A stretch of DNA of 64,000 nt from positions 167,165 to 231,164 of the forward strand of contig NZ_JAAQTL010000003.1 in the NCBI RefSeq assembly GCF_011742875.1. Reading direction: 5' to 3'. The position numbers and the translations under genes were made by a program. Below the pieces are notes generated by a model. It was given only the letters and a program-made list of their open reading frames with translations, searched no databases and was not told the origin of the DNA. The stretch comes from Luteibacter yeojuensis (lineage in GTDB: Bacteria > Pseudomonadota > Gammaproteobacteria > Xanthomonadales > Rhodanobacteraceae). Every line of letters starts with the position of its first letter. Positions within the stretch are counted from its first letter, which is position 1. Shown here in pieces: positions 17,291 through 25,874 of the stretch.

Positions 17291-18103
17291 CTATTCCATG
17301 GTGGCCGCGCCGGCGGCCTGCGCGAGCGACAGCGGGAGGCGGATCTCCGCTGCCAGGGGCAGATGATCGGAGAAGGCGCGGGGCAAGGTCCACGTCCTGT
17401 CGAGCTTGATGTCGGTGGACGTGAGGATGTGGTCCAGCGCGCGTCGCGGTTTCCAGCTCGGGAAGGTCGGTGTCGCCACCGTGGGCGGCTCCAGGGACGT
17501 CCTGTCGAAGAGGTGGCGCATCTCCGCGCTGGCAGGCTCGGTGTTGAGGTCGCCCATCAGCACGGCGTGCGGATACGGCGCGAGCAGTTCGGCGATGAAG
17601 GCAAGCTGGCCCATGCGCGCGGCGGCGCCCAGGGACAGGTGGGCGATCACGACCACCAGTGCCTCCGTGCCTTCGCCGAAACGGACGAACAGCGCGCCGC
17701 GGCCCTTGATCCGGCCGGGCAACGGATAGTCGATGACTTCGCTGGGTTCGATACGGCTCAGCAGGCCGTTGGCAGAGTGCGCCACCCGCGCCATCGGCCG
17801 GTTGGGCTGGTGGCTCCAGAACGGCATGCCCGCGGCCTCGGCGATGTAGCGGGTCTGGTTGAGGAAACCGGAGCGCAGGCTTCCGGCATCCGCTTCCTGC
17901 AGGCCGACCACGTCGAACTCGTGGAGCAGTTCGGCCAGGGAGTCGAGGTTCGCGAGTTTCGACCGGCCGGGCAGCACCGCGTTGACGCTGCGGGTCAGGT
18001 AATCGCTGTAACGCTGGACGCTCGCGCCGGCGAGGATGTTGCAGCTCAGGAGGCGCAGCGTGCGCTCCGGAGCGGTCGAAGTGATCGGCGTGGCGCGGGT
18101 CAT
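17291..18103 (-). CDS. Endonuclease/exonuclease/phosphatase-fold protein
   Basis: A 270-residue member of the EEP metal-dependent hydrolase superfamily. Visible motifs are LLSCNILAG at the start, DVVGLQEADAG with the metal-binding Glu (near residue 70), VVIAHLSLG, LMGDLNTEP with the Asp-Asn pair (near 188), and a C-terminal FSDHLPLAAEI with the catalytic Asp-His. The substrate could be a nucleic acid, phospholipid or phosphodiester; no signal peptide is seen. It lies downstream of the dsbA gene on the same strand. Confidence 0.88.
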   Translation of the reverse strand: MTRATPITSTAPERTLRLLSCNILAGASVQRYSDYLTRSVNAVLPGRSKLANLDSLAELLHEFDVVGLQEADAGSLRSGFLNQTRYIAEAAGMPFWSHQPNRPMARVAHSANGLLSRIEPSEVIDYPLPGRIKGRGALFVRFGEGTEALVVVIAHLSLGAAARMGQLAFIAELLAPYPHAVLMGDLNTEPASAEMRHLFDRTSLEPPTVATPTFPSWKPRRALDHILTSTDIKLDRTWTLPRAFSDHLPLAAEIRLPLSLAQAAGAATME

Positions 18104-18181
18104 GAGTGCTGCATCGGTCTCGGCTGGCCTCTGAGGGCCAGAGGATGCCCCCCGTCACGTGAACGGAGGGCATCGATGGGC

Positions 18182-18829
18182 TTACTTGTGGCCGCCCTTC
18201 AGTTCGCGGTCCACGAGGTATTTCGTGACATCGTTGAGCTGGTCGAAGTCCTTGATGTCCTTGCTGCGGTACTTGCCGTCGACCACCACGGTGGGCGTGC
18301 CTTCGACGCCCCAGGCCTGGATCAGCTTCGTATCGCTTTCGATCTGCTTCTTGACCTCGGGGCCCCGTGCCGTCGCCATGAACTTCGCGCTGTCGATGCC
18401 GTAGTGCTGTTTGTACCAGGCGGCCATTTCCTCGAGCGCGTTGAGCGGCATGTGCTGGTTCCATTTGGCGTCGAACAGCTCGCCGGTGGACTTGTCAGGC
18501 GCGCCGAGCTCCTTCGCCGCGTAATAGGCCTGGGCGAACGGCAGCCATGCGTCGTTGAATGCCGCCGGCACGCGGTGGAACGCGACGCCCTTCGGCAGTT
18601 CCTTCTGCAAGGCCTCGACCTTGGGCTCGTAATGCGCGCAGTGGATGCAGCCGAACGAGAAGACCTCGACCACCTCGACCTTGCCCTTGCCGTCGAGGCG
18701 CTTCGGCGTGGCGATGGAGGCGTACTCGGCGCCGTCGGTAAAGCTGGGCGCGGCGCCTTCGGCGGGGCGGGCGCTGCATGCGGCGGTCAGCGCGAGGCCG
18801 ACGAAGAGGAGCGAAAGGCGCTTGAACAT
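18182..18829 (-). CDS. Thiol:disulfide interchange lipoprotein, DsbA family (CIHC)
   Basis: A 215-residue periplasmic oxidoreductase that introduces disulfides into exported proteins. It has a lipoprotein signal (LALTAAC, lipid-modified Cys18), a thioredoxin fold with active site GCIHC (C61/C64) and the cis-proline loop EGTPTVVVDG near residue 168. Xanthomonads often carry two DsbA lipoproteins in tandem, as here: a paralogue with CPAC is encoded 30 bases upstream on the same strand. The dithiol differs from the classic CPHC, which suggests a different redox potential or client set. Confidence 0.93.
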   Translation of the reverse strand: MFKRLSLLFVGLALTAACSARPAEGAAPSFTDGAEYASIATPKRLDGKGKVEVVEVFSFGCIHCAHYEPKVEALQKELPKGVAFHRVPAAFNDAWLPFAQAYYAAKELGAPDKSTGELFDAKWNQHMPLNALEEMAAWYKQHYGIDSAKFMATARGPEVKKQIESDTKLIQAWGVEGTPTVVVDGKYRSKDIKDFDQLNDVTKYLVDRELKGGHK

Positions 18830-18859
18830 GGAGGTCTCCGGACTAGGGGCGAATCGCGG

Positions 18860-19744
18860 TCACTTGCCCGCGGCTTCCTTGGTGACGAGCCACTGGGTGA
18901 GCTCCACCGCCTGCGGGTAGCCGCCGGCGGTGATCGGGGTGAGACGGTACTTGCCGTTCACGACGATCGTGGGCGTGCTATCGACCTCGTAGGCGCGGAT
19001 CAGTTCATCGGCGCGCTTCATCTTGGTGTTGATGGTGAAAGAGTTGGCCGTCGCCACGAATTCTTCCGGCTTCACGCCGAATTTCGCGTAGAACTTGGCG
19101 ACATCGTCGATGGTCGGCCAGGCGGAAGGCGCCTTCGGCTTGCCCGCCTTCTGGTCCATGATGCCCAGTTCGCCGCTCTTGAACACCGCGTCGAACATCG
19201 CGTCGTGGCTCTTCCCGTCCACGCCGAAGGCCTGGGCCGTGAGGTAGGCGCGCTGCAGCAGCGGCCAGTTCTCGTCGGGGCGGAACGAGGCCGGTGTGTA
19301 GGTCATGACCGTGCCCCTGGGCAGGTCCTTCGCCAGCTGGTCGACGATGCCGTGGAACTGGAAGCATGCCGGGCAGCCGTACGAGAACACCTCGGTGACC
19401 TCGATCTTGCCCGGGGTGCTCGTCGGCTGGGCCGGATCGATACGGAAGTAATGCTTGCCTTCCACCCACTTGCCCTCGTCGACGAACGGCTTCGGCGGCG
19501 GGCGGTTGTCGGCGGCATCGGCGGCGGCCGGGGCAGGCGGCGTGGCGTCGGTGGCCGGCGTGGTCGTGGCCGCGGTCGAAGCGGCGGCGGGCGCGGGGGC
19601 CGTCGTCGCCGGCGCGGCCGGCGTGGTGGCCGGAGCGGTGCTGGCGGCCGCGGCCGGGGCGCTGGCGGCGGTGTCGTTGTTGCCGCCGCTGCAGGCGGCG
19701 AGGCCGATCAGGGCCACGCAGAGGAGGGGAAGGCGCATACGCAT
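18860..19744 (-). CDS. Thiol:disulfide interchange lipoprotein, DsbA family (CPAC), long linker
   Basis: A 294-residue paralogue of the downstream DsbA. It has a lipobox LAAC (Cys18), then about 65 residues made nearly only of Ala, Pro and Thr, then the thioredoxin fold with active site GCPAC (C124/C127) and cis-Pro loop DSTPTIVVNG. The low-complexity spacer would let the catalytic domain reach away from the membrane. CPAC is unusual for DsbA and is the active site more often seen in isomerase or reductase-like relatives, so its redox role may differ from its neighbour. A terminator hairpin lies upstream, so this gene starts a two- to three-gene unit. Confidence 0.92.
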   Translation of the reverse strand: MRMRLPLLCVALIGLAACSGGNNDTAASAPAAAASTAPATTPAAPATTAPAPAAASTAATTTPATDATPPAPAAADAADNRPPPKPFVDEGKWVEGKHYFRIDPAQPTSTPGKIEVTEVFSYGCPACFQFHGIVDQLAKDLPRGTVMTYTPASFRPDENWPLLQRAYLTAQAFGVDGKSHDAMFDAVFKSGELGIMDQKAGKPKAPSAWPTIDDVAKFYAKFGVKPEEFVATANSFTINTKMKRADELIRAYEVDSTPTIVVNGKYRLTPITAGGYPQAVELTQWLVTKEAAGK

Positions 19745-19773
19745 GGGGATCCTTTTCTTACCTTCTTAAACAG

Positions 19774-19795
19774 GAACGGGCCCAAAGGCCCGTTC
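19774..19795 (-). terminator. Terminator of the cytochrome c4 gene
   Basis: AACGGGCC and GGCCCGTT around a 4-base loop make a strong GC stem 24 bases after the cytochrome stop on the minus strand, followed by CCTGTTT. Confidence 0.7.
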
Positions 19796-19818
19796 GGAGT
19801 ACCCCTAACTTTAACGCG

Positions 19819-20619
19819 TCAGGGCGTCGCCGGCGTGGCAGCGGCCGGTTCGTTCGTATGCAGGCCCTCGAGATAGCTGGCCACCGCGGCGATGTCCTTC
19901 TCGTCGAGCTTCTGCGCGATGCCGGCCATGATCCTGGCGTGGGCGTCGTCGCTCTGCGCGCCGTTGTCGTGCCATGCCTTCAGGCGGGCCTCGACGTATT
20001 TGGCGTGCTGGCTGCCGATCTGGGGGTAATGCGCGCCCGGGTTGCCGCGGCCGTCCGGCCCGTGGCAGGCCATGCAGGCGGGGATGCCGCGGTCGACATC
20101 GCCCTGGCGATAGATCGTCTGGCCCTGCTCGACGAGCGCCTGGTCGGCAACGCCCGGGAGCGAGGCCTTGGTGGCGAAATAAGCGCCGATGTCGTGCATG
20201 TCCTGCTCGGAGAGCGGCTGCGCGAAACCCACCATGATGGGATTCATGCGCTTGCCCGACTTGAATGCGGCGAGCTGAGCGGCGATGTACTGCTCGCTCT
20301 GCCCGGCGAGGCGCGGGTACTGGGCGTCGGTGGAATTGCCATCCATGCCGTGGCAGGCGCCGCACACGGCGGCCTTGCCCTGTCCGGTGGTGGCGTCGCC
20401 GGGCTTCAGCGCCGCGGTGGCTTCGGCACCGGCGGGCGCGGCGGCCTGCGGCATACCCGGCGTGGCCGGATCGGTCGCGGGATTCGCGCCGGGTTTCGCG
20501 GCGGCGGTGGCGGCCGTAGCGGGCGCGGAGGCCGGCTTGGCGGGGGCGGCGGTCTGGGCCGCGGCTGCATTCATGACGAGCAACGCGGTGATGGCAGCGG
20601 CGGCGTGCCGAAACTTCAT
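19819..20619 (-). CDS. Diheme cytochrome c4
   Basis: A 266-residue periplasmic cytochrome with a signal peptide (MKFRHAAAAITALLVMNAAA), an Ala/Pro-rich spacer to about residue 85, and two c-type domains. The domains have heme motifs CGACH (near residue 97) and CMACH (near 191) and Met ligands in the KRMNPIMVGFAQ and HARIMAGIAQ segments. Such proteins pass electrons from the bc1 complex to terminal oxidases. The start at 20619 was chosen because the signal peptide begins there; an upstream open frame is not protein-like. It faces engB across the divergent control region. Confidence 0.92.
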   Translation of the reverse strand: MKFRHAAAAITALLVMNAAAAQTAAPAKPASAPATAATAAAKPGANPATDPATPGMPQAAAPAGAEATAALKPGDATTGQGKAAVCGACHGMDGNSTDAQYPRLAGQSEQYIAAQLAAFKSGKRMNPIMVGFAQPLSEQDMHDIGAYFATKASLPGVADQALVEQGQTIYRQGDVDRGIPACMACHGPDGRGNPGAHYPQIGSQHAKYVEARLKAWHDNGAQSDDAHARIMAGIAQKLDEKDIAAVASYLEGLHTNEPAAATPATP

Positions 20620-20784
20620 AAGTCTCTCCAAAGGGGAACCTTCCGGACCGTGGGCGCGCTCCCTGCCGCGCCTCAACCAAAAGATTATGGCGGGCGCGGG
20701 AGAGCCCGGTCAAACCACGCGGCGCGCGCGGCGCGACCCGATCGCCTACACTTCCGGATCTTCGATTTCCTCGCCCCCGTATCC

Positions 20785-21429
20785 ATGTCTTCCAATCCCC
20801 TCAACGGCGCGCGCTTCGTCCTGGCCGCCCATGAAATCACCCAGCTCCCCTACGACCAGGGTGCGGAGGTGGCTTTCGCCGGGCGGTCCAACGCAGGCAA
20901 GTCCAGCGCGTTGAACGCGCTCACCGGGCACAACGGCCTGGCGCGCACCTCCAAGACGCCCGGGCGCACGCAGCTGATGGTGGTCTTCGACCTGCCGCCG
21001 TTGAAGGGGGAGGGGGCGACGCCCATCGACACCCGCCTGGTCGACCTGCCCGGTTACGGGTACGCCAAGGTGCCCGAGGCGATGCGGCAGCACTGGCGCG
21101 GCGAGATCGACGCTTATCTCAAGATGCGCCGCAGCCTGCGCGGCATCGTGCTCATCGTGGACATCCGCCACGAACTGAAGGACTTCGATCGCACGATGCT
21201 GGAATTCTGCGCGGCCACGGAGCTGCCCTGCCATGTGCTGATGACCAAGGCGGACAAGGTTTCGCGGGGCCAGGCCTCGGCGGCGCTCGAAGCGCTTCGC
21301 AAGGATTTTCGAAAGAACGGCGTGCCCGGCACGGCGCAGATCTTTTCCTCCACGGCGAAAACCGGTGTGGAAGAGGCGCGCGCCCGGATCCTGGAACTGC
21401 TGGCGACACCGCGGCCGCACGAATTGTAA
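20785..21429 (+). CDS. engB: Ribosome biogenesis GTPase EngB (YihA/YsxC)
   Basis: A 214-residue GTPase needed for late large-subunit assembly. G motifs are in place: G1 GRSNAGKSS near residue 33, G3 DLPGYGYA near 92, G4 MTKADK near 152 and G5 FSSTAKTG near 190. It also has KTPGRTQ in switch I. Length is typical for the family. The ATG follows a long open frame but matches the family N-terminus. It is divergent from the cytochrome c4 gene and convergent with the GAF-domain gene, 12 bases away. Confidence 0.97.
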   Translation: MSSNPLNGARFVLAAHEITQLPYDQGAEVAFAGRSNAGKSSALNALTGHNGLARTSKTPGRTQLMVVFDLPPLKGEGATPIDTRLVDLPGYGYAKVPEAMRQHWRGEIDAYLKMRRSLRGIVLIVDIRHELKDFDRTMLEFCAATELPCHVLMTKADKVSRGQASAALEALRKDFRKNGVPGTAQIFSSTAKTGVEEARARILELLATPRPHEL

Positions 21430-21441
21430 CGGGCGAGAGCC

Positions 21442-21930
21442 TTACGCCAGGGTCGCCATGAACACGCGGCACAACGCTTCCATGCCCTCGCGGTCCTCGT
21501 CGTCGAAACGCGCCACGGACGGGCTGTCCACGTCCCATACGCCGAACAGGCTCCCGTCGGCCTTCACCAGCGGCACCACGATTTCGGAATTGGACGCTGA
21601 GTCGCAGGCGATGTGGCCGGCGAACTCGTGCACGTCGCGCACCACCTGGGTCTCGCGTCTCTGCGCCGCCGTGCCGCACACGCCGCGGCCGAGGGCGATG
21701 CGGATGCAGGCCGGCTTGCCCTGGAACGGGCCCACGACGAGCTCGGTGCCGTCGAAAAGGTAGAAACCGGCCCAGTTGAGGTCCGGCACGGCGTCGTAGA
21801 CGAGCGCGGCGAAGTTGGCGGCGTTCGCGACGACGTTCGTCTCGCCGTGCATGAGGCCCTCGGCCTGCCGGACCAGTTCGGCGTAGAGGGTGGCCTTGTC
21901 GTCGGTGGCGATGGCCTTGGCTTCGAACAT
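21442..21930 (-). CDS. GAF-domain free methionine-(R)-sulfoxide reductase
   Basis: A 162-residue single GAF domain of the fRMsr (MsrC) family, which reduces free Met-R-sulfoxide with thioredoxin. The three family cysteines are present in KPACIRIALGRGVCGTAA (two) and HIACDSASNSEIVVP (the catalytic and resolving region). NWAGFYLF and GVWDVDSP are also typical. It is a monocistronic minus-strand gene whose end lies 12 bases from that of engB. The start at 21930 gives the usual family N-terminus. Confidence 0.92.
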   Translation of the reverse strand: MFEAKAIATDDKATLYAELVRQAEGLMHGETNVVANAANFAALVYDAVPDLNWAGFYLFDGTELVVGPFQGKPACIRIALGRGVCGTAAQRRETQVVRDVHEFAGHIACDSASNSEIVVPLVKADGSLFGVWDVDSPSVARFDDEDREGMEALCRVFMATLA

Positions 21931-22004
21931 GGCGGTTCCGATGCGATTCTTGGACAGAAGGCGTGTATGGTGCCACGTCCCCGCTTCCGCAAGGCCGCGA
22001 CACC

Positions 22005-22676
22005 ATGGCGAAACATCTCTTCGTGGCCGGTACCGATACCGGTATCGGCAAGACGCACGGCGCGCAGGCGCTGGTCCACGCGTTCCGCCAGGCGGGTGAG
22101 CGCGTGGCGGGCATGAAGCCCATCGCCAGCGGGTCGGCGCGCAGCCGCGGCGGCATGCGCAACCAGGACGCACTCGACCTGCAGGCGGCCAGTTCGCCCT
22201 CGCCGGCCTACGAACAGGTCAACCCGATCGCCCTGGAGGAGGCCGTGGCGCCGCATCTCGCCGCGGCCCGTTCCGGCGTGGCCATCGCCTGGCCGCCGCT
22301 CGACGCCGCGTTCGAGGCGCTTGCCCGCGACTATGGGCGTGTGGTGGTGGAAGGCGTCGGCGGCTGGATGGTGCCGCTCGGAGAGGGCATGTCGATGGAG
22401 GACATGCCCCGGCGCTGGGATCTCGACGTCGTGCTTGTCGTCGGCATCCGCCTCGGCTGCATCAGCCACGCGCGCCTCACCGCGCGGGCGATCGAGGCCG
22501 ACGGTTGCCGCTTCGCCGGATGGATCGCGAACATCCTCGAGCCGACCATGCCGCTGCTCGAGGAAAACATCGCCACGCTTCGCGGCTGCCTGCCGGCGCC
22601 CTGCCTTGGCGTGCTGCCGCACCGCGTGGCGCCGGCCTCCGCGGCCGTGTTGCTCGATCTCGCGCCGCTTGCCTGA
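22005..22676 (+). CDS. bioD: Dethiobiotin synthetase BioD
   Basis: A 223-residue ATP-dependent carboxylase that closes the ureido ring of dethiobiotin from DAPA and CO2. It starts AKHLFVAGTDTGIGKT with the P-loop. It has the substrate-binding KPIASGSA with the conserved Lys (near residue 38), and EGVGGWMVPL with the Mg-binding Glu near 115. It sits alone, without bioA/B/F in this window, which is common when the biotin operon is elsewhere. It is divergent from the methionine sulfoxide reductase gene. Confidence 0.95.
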   Translation: MAKHLFVAGTDTGIGKTHGAQALVHAFRQAGERVAGMKPIASGSARSRGGMRNQDALDLQAASSPSPAYEQVNPIALEEAVAPHLAAARSGVAIAWPPLDAAFEALARDYGRVVVEGVGGWMVPLGEGMSMEDMPRRWDLDVVLVVGIRLGCISHARLTARAIEADGCRFAGWIANILEPTMPLLEENIATLRGCLPAPCLGVLPHRVAPASAAVLLDLAPLA

Positions 22677-22711
22677 CGGCGCGTTCACCCGCACTGATTT
22701 AACTAGGACCC

Positions 22712-23047
22712 ATGACGACCTACTACTTATCCGTTAAGGACCTGAGCAGGGCGAGGGGGCCGGACAAGGAGCTGTCCTTCGAGGGACTGGATCCCGTGAG
22801 CCTCGCCTCGGCCATCGCCGATGCCATGCGCGGCGACGGTCTCTTCCAGCGCTGGCGCGCGAAACAGCCCGAGCCCGACGAGGTGGATCCGTCGCTTGGC
22901 GTCGTGGACGAGGCGGCCGCGGCAGAGGGCGAGCTTTCGACGAATCGTACGGACGTGCGGCTGACCACCTCGCTGCCCATGCGTATCGTGAAGCACCGGC
23001 TGAATCTCCTGATCGGCTCCAGCTGGCAACTCCGCGACACCCGCTGA
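22712..23047 (+). CDS. Conserved hypothetical protein
   Basis: A 111-residue soluble protein of unknown function starting MTTYYLSVKDLSRARGPDKE, with no membrane helix or signal peptide. It has an acidic middle (PEPDEVDPSLGVVDEAAAAE) and a basic end. I recognise no domain. It begins 36 bases after bioD on the same strand and may be transcribed with it. Confidence 0.65.
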   Translation: MTTYYLSVKDLSRARGPDKELSFEGLDPVSLASAIADAMRGDGLFQRWRAKQPEPDEVDPSLGVVDEAAAAEGELSTNRTDVRLTTSLPMRIVKHRLNLLIGSSWQLRDTR

Positions 23048-23130
23048 ACGGGCACGCCTGACCTGTGGCGGTTGTTCCCGGTGGCCCCGCACGGCTAGAG
23101 TCGGTGCCTTTCACCGCCAGGGGACAACCC

Positions 23131-25314
23131 GTGCCGAAGCTCCGCATGCTCGCGATTGCGACATCGATCGCCCTCACCGCCGCCTGCTCATCGTCCAACG
23201 ACGCCGACAAGGCCGCTCCGGCCGCCGCCGGGAGCGCTCCCACCACGTCTTCCACCGCCGCCACGGCACAGGCACCCCACGTGAATCCGTTACTCACCCA
23301 AAGCACGCTGCCGTTCCAGGCGCCGCCCTTCGACAAGATCGTGGACGCCGATTTCCAGCCGGCGCTGGAAGAGGGCATGAAGCAGCAGATCGCCGAGATC
23401 GAGGCGATCGCCAATGCACCCGATGAGCCGACCTTCGAGAACACGATCGTCGCGATGGAGAAGTCGGGCGTGCTGCTGAAGCGTGCGGAGGCGGTGTTCA
23501 GCGCGCTCACCGGCGCCAACACGAACGACACGCTGCAAAAGGTCGAGGAAGAGGAATCGCCGAAGCTCGCCGCGCATAGCGACGCGATCTATCTCAACGA
23601 CAAGCTCTTCAAGCGTGTCGAGACGCTGTACGACAAGCGCGATTCGCTGAACCTCGATCCGGAATCCGCGCGTCTGCTCGAAGTCACCTATAAAGACTTC
23701 GTCCACGAAGGTGCCAAGCTCTCCCAGGCCGACAAGGACAAGCTGAAGGCGATCAACAAGGAAGAGTCGACGCTGAGCACCAGGTTCACCAACCAGCTGC
23801 TCGCCGCGACCAAGGCCGGCGCGCTGGTGGTCGACGACCCGAAGGCGCTCGACGGCATGTCGGAAGGCGACATCGAGGCCGCCGCGCTGGCCGCGAAGGA
23901 CCGCAAGCTCGACGGCAAGTACGTCGTCACCCTGCAGAACACCACCCAGCAGCCGGCCCTGCAGGCGCTGAACGACCGCGCCACGCGCGAGAAGCTGTTC
24001 AAGGCCTCGTGGGAGCGCGCCGAGCACGGCGACGCGAACGACACCCGCGACATCGTCGCCCGCATCGCCCAGCTGCGCGCCGACCGCGCGAAACTGCTCG
24101 GCTTCCCGAACTACGCCGCCTGGAAGCTCGACGACCAGATGGCCAAGACGCCGGATGCCGCGGAGAAGTTCATGGAGCGTCTCGTTCCCGCGGCCGTCGC
24201 GCGTGCCAAGGCCGAGTCGGCCGACATCCAGAAGGCGATCGACGCCGAGCACGGCGGCTTCCAGGTCCAGGCCTGGGATTGGGACCACTACGCCGAGAAG
24301 GTGCGCAAGGCGAAGTACGACCTCGACGAGGCGCAGATCAAGCCGTACTTCGAACTGGACAACGTGCTGCAGAACGGCGTGTTCTACGCCGCCAACCAGC
24401 TCTACGGGATCACCTTCAAGGAGCGCAAGGACATCCCGACGTGGCAGCCGGACATGCGTGTGTTCGAGGTGTTCGACAAGGACGGAACCTCGATGGCGCT
24501 GTTCTATTGCGACTACTTCAAGCGCGACAACAAGGGCGGCGGCGCGTGGATGAGCAACCTCGTCGACCAGTCGAAGCTCTTCGGCACGAAGCCGGTGGTG
24601 TACAACGTCACCAACTTCACCAAGCCGGCGGCGGGCCAGCCCGCGTTGCTCTCGTTCGACGACGTGACCACGATGTTCCATGAGTTCGGCCACGCGCTGC
24701 ACGGCATGTTCGCGGACTCCCGGTATCCGTCGCTCTCGGGTGCCAACACCGCACGCGACTTCGTCGAGTTCCCGTCGCAGTTCAACGAGCAGTGGGCCAC
24801 CGATCCCAAGGTGTTCGCGAACTACGCGAAGCACTACCAGACCGGCGCGCCGATGCCGGCCGAGCTGGTCGCGAAGATCAAGAAGGCCAAGAGCTTCAAC
24901 CAGGGCTACGCCATGAGCGAGCTGATCTCGGCCGCGTTGCTGGACATGCGCTGGCACATGCTCCCGGCAGGCGGTCCGAAGCAGGATGTCGACGCCTTCG
25001 AAGCCAATGCGCTGAAGCAGGCCGGTTTCACCCTGCCGCAGGTGCCGCCGCGCTACCGCTCCAGCTACTTCCAGCACATCTGGGGTAACGGCTACGCCGC
25101 CGGTTATTACGCCTACCTGTGGACGCAGATGCTCGATTCCGACGCGTTCGAATGGTTCAAGGAGCACGGCGGGCTGACCCGCGAGAACGGCCAGATCTTC
25201 CGCGACAAGATCCTCTCGCGCGGCAACACCGAGGAGCTCGGCAAGCTGTACCGCGACTTCCGCGGCAAGGATCCGAGCATCGAGCCGATGCTGAAGGACC
25301 GCGGCCTCAAGTAA
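23131..25314 (+). CDS. M3-family metallopeptidase lipoprotein (Dcp/oligopeptidase A-like)
   Basis: A 727-residue zinc peptidase. Residues 1-20 form a lipoprotein signal (IALTAAC), so unlike cytoplasmic Dcp it is anchored in the envelope. An Ala/Ser/Thr linker precedes the all-helical M3 domain. The zinc site HEFGHALHGMF (H517, E518, H521) is present, as is the substrate loop NGYAAGYYAYLW near residue 655. It likely trims oligopeptides, releasing C-terminal dipeptides. A GTG at 23131 with AGGGGA 6 bases upstream was chosen; the Met five codons later would still keep the lipobox. A strong terminator follows. Confidence 0.92.
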   Translation: MPKLRMLAIATSIALTAACSSSNDADKAAPAAAGSAPTTSSTAATAQAPHVNPLLTQSTLPFQAPPFDKIVDADFQPALEEGMKQQIAEIEAIANAPDEPTFENTIVAMEKSGVLLKRAEAVFSALTGANTNDTLQKVEEEESPKLAAHSDAIYLNDKLFKRVETLYDKRDSLNLDPESARLLEVTYKDFVHEGAKLSQADKDKLKAINKEESTLSTRFTNQLLAATKAGALVVDDPKALDGMSEGDIEAAALAAKDRKLDGKYVVTLQNTTQQPALQALNDRATREKLFKASWERAEHGDANDTRDIVARIAQLRADRAKLLGFPNYAAWKLDDQMAKTPDAAEKFMERLVPAAVARAKAESADIQKAIDAEHGGFQVQAWDWDHYAEKVRKAKYDLDEAQIKPYFELDNVLQNGVFYAANQLYGITFKERKDIPTWQPDMRVFEVFDKDGTSMALFYCDYFKRDNKGGGAWMSNLVDQSKLFGTKPVVYNVTNFTKPAAGQPALLSFDDVTTMFHEFGHALHGMFADSRYPSLSGANTARDFVEFPSQFNEQWATDPKVFANYAKHYQTGAPMPAELVAKIKKAKSFNQGYAMSELISAALLDMRWHMLPAGGPKQDVDAFEANALKQAGFTLPQVPPRYRSSYFQHIWGNGYAAGYYAYLWTQMLDSDAFEWFKEHGGLTRENGQIFRDKILSRGNTEELGKLYRDFRGKDPSIEPMLKDRGLK

Positions 25315-25321
25315 GCCTGGC

Positions 25322-25345
25322 GAAGGGCCCCGCGAGGGGCCCTTC
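25322..25345. terminator. Terminator of the M3 peptidase gene (bidirectional)
   Basis: GAAGGGCCCC and GGGGCCCTTC enclose GCGA in a perfect 10-bp stem, 7 bases after the stop codon and 5 bases before the end of the convergent gene. It could stop transcription from both sides. Confidence 0.8.
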
Positions 25346-25350
25346 CCACC

Positions 25351-25836
25351 TCACTCGAACGGGGGATCCGGGCGGGGCACGTGCGGGTTGCACAGGTCCC
25401 TCCGGGTCTGCGCATAGCCGACGTAGGGACGGTCGGGCTCGAGGTCCCATTCCCTCTGCGAGTGGGGCACGTTGAAGAGGTGGCAATCCAGCTGGTTGAT
25501 CATGCCGCGCGTGTTGCGCCAGTTGATATTGCCGCTGAATCGCTCGATGACTTCCATGACCAGGCTGTCGCGCTTGAGCAAGCCCGCGTCCCGGCCGCAG
25601 CGAGTCGGCGTGATCGACAGGCGCGGCCCGAATTCGTCCAGGCTCCATACGCCCGATTCGATGAATTTCTCGCCCGTGACGTCGTTGCAAGGTTTCGCCG
25701 ATATGGCGCCTGGCGCGTGGGCCGGTTCCGATACGGCCATGGGAGGAGGCTCGCGCAGCCGGTAAGCCATCCAGCCGGCGCCGCCGACGATGCACAGTAC
25801 CGCGATTCCAGCGAGAGCGAATGCCGACGATTTCAT
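25351..25836 (-). CDS. Exported DUF2599-like protein, paralogue A
   Basis: A 161-residue protein with an N-terminal membrane anchor or signal (about residues 6-25) and a DUF2599-like domain. Conserved blocks are RCGRDAG, NTRGMINQLDCHLFNVP and WDLEPDRPYVGY, with a Cys-Asn-Pro near the end (DLCNP). Four cysteines line up with the paralogue encoded at 26411-26875, suggesting two disulfides. The family is secreted in actinobacteria and uncharacterised. It is the last of three minus-strand genes. The family name is from memory of motif pattern and needs a profile search. Confidence 0.75.
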   Translation of the reverse strand: MKSSAFALAGIAVLCIVGGAGWMAYRLREPPPMAVSEPAHAPGAISAKPCNDVTGEKFIESGVWSLDEFGPRLSITPTRCGRDAGLLKRDSLVMEVIERFSGNINWRNTRGMINQLDCHLFNVPHSQREWDLEPDRPYVGYAQTRRDLCNPHVPRPDPPFE

Positions 25837-25874
25837 GGCGCCTCTCCTTGGTGTGAGAGTGGAACTCCGTTGCC

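Noticed and set aside
19520..19695. GC-rich tandem-like tract in the second DsbA gene as a DNA repeat element
   Set aside because: It is the codon trace of an Ala/Pro/Thr linker within an intact reading frame, not an independent repeat.
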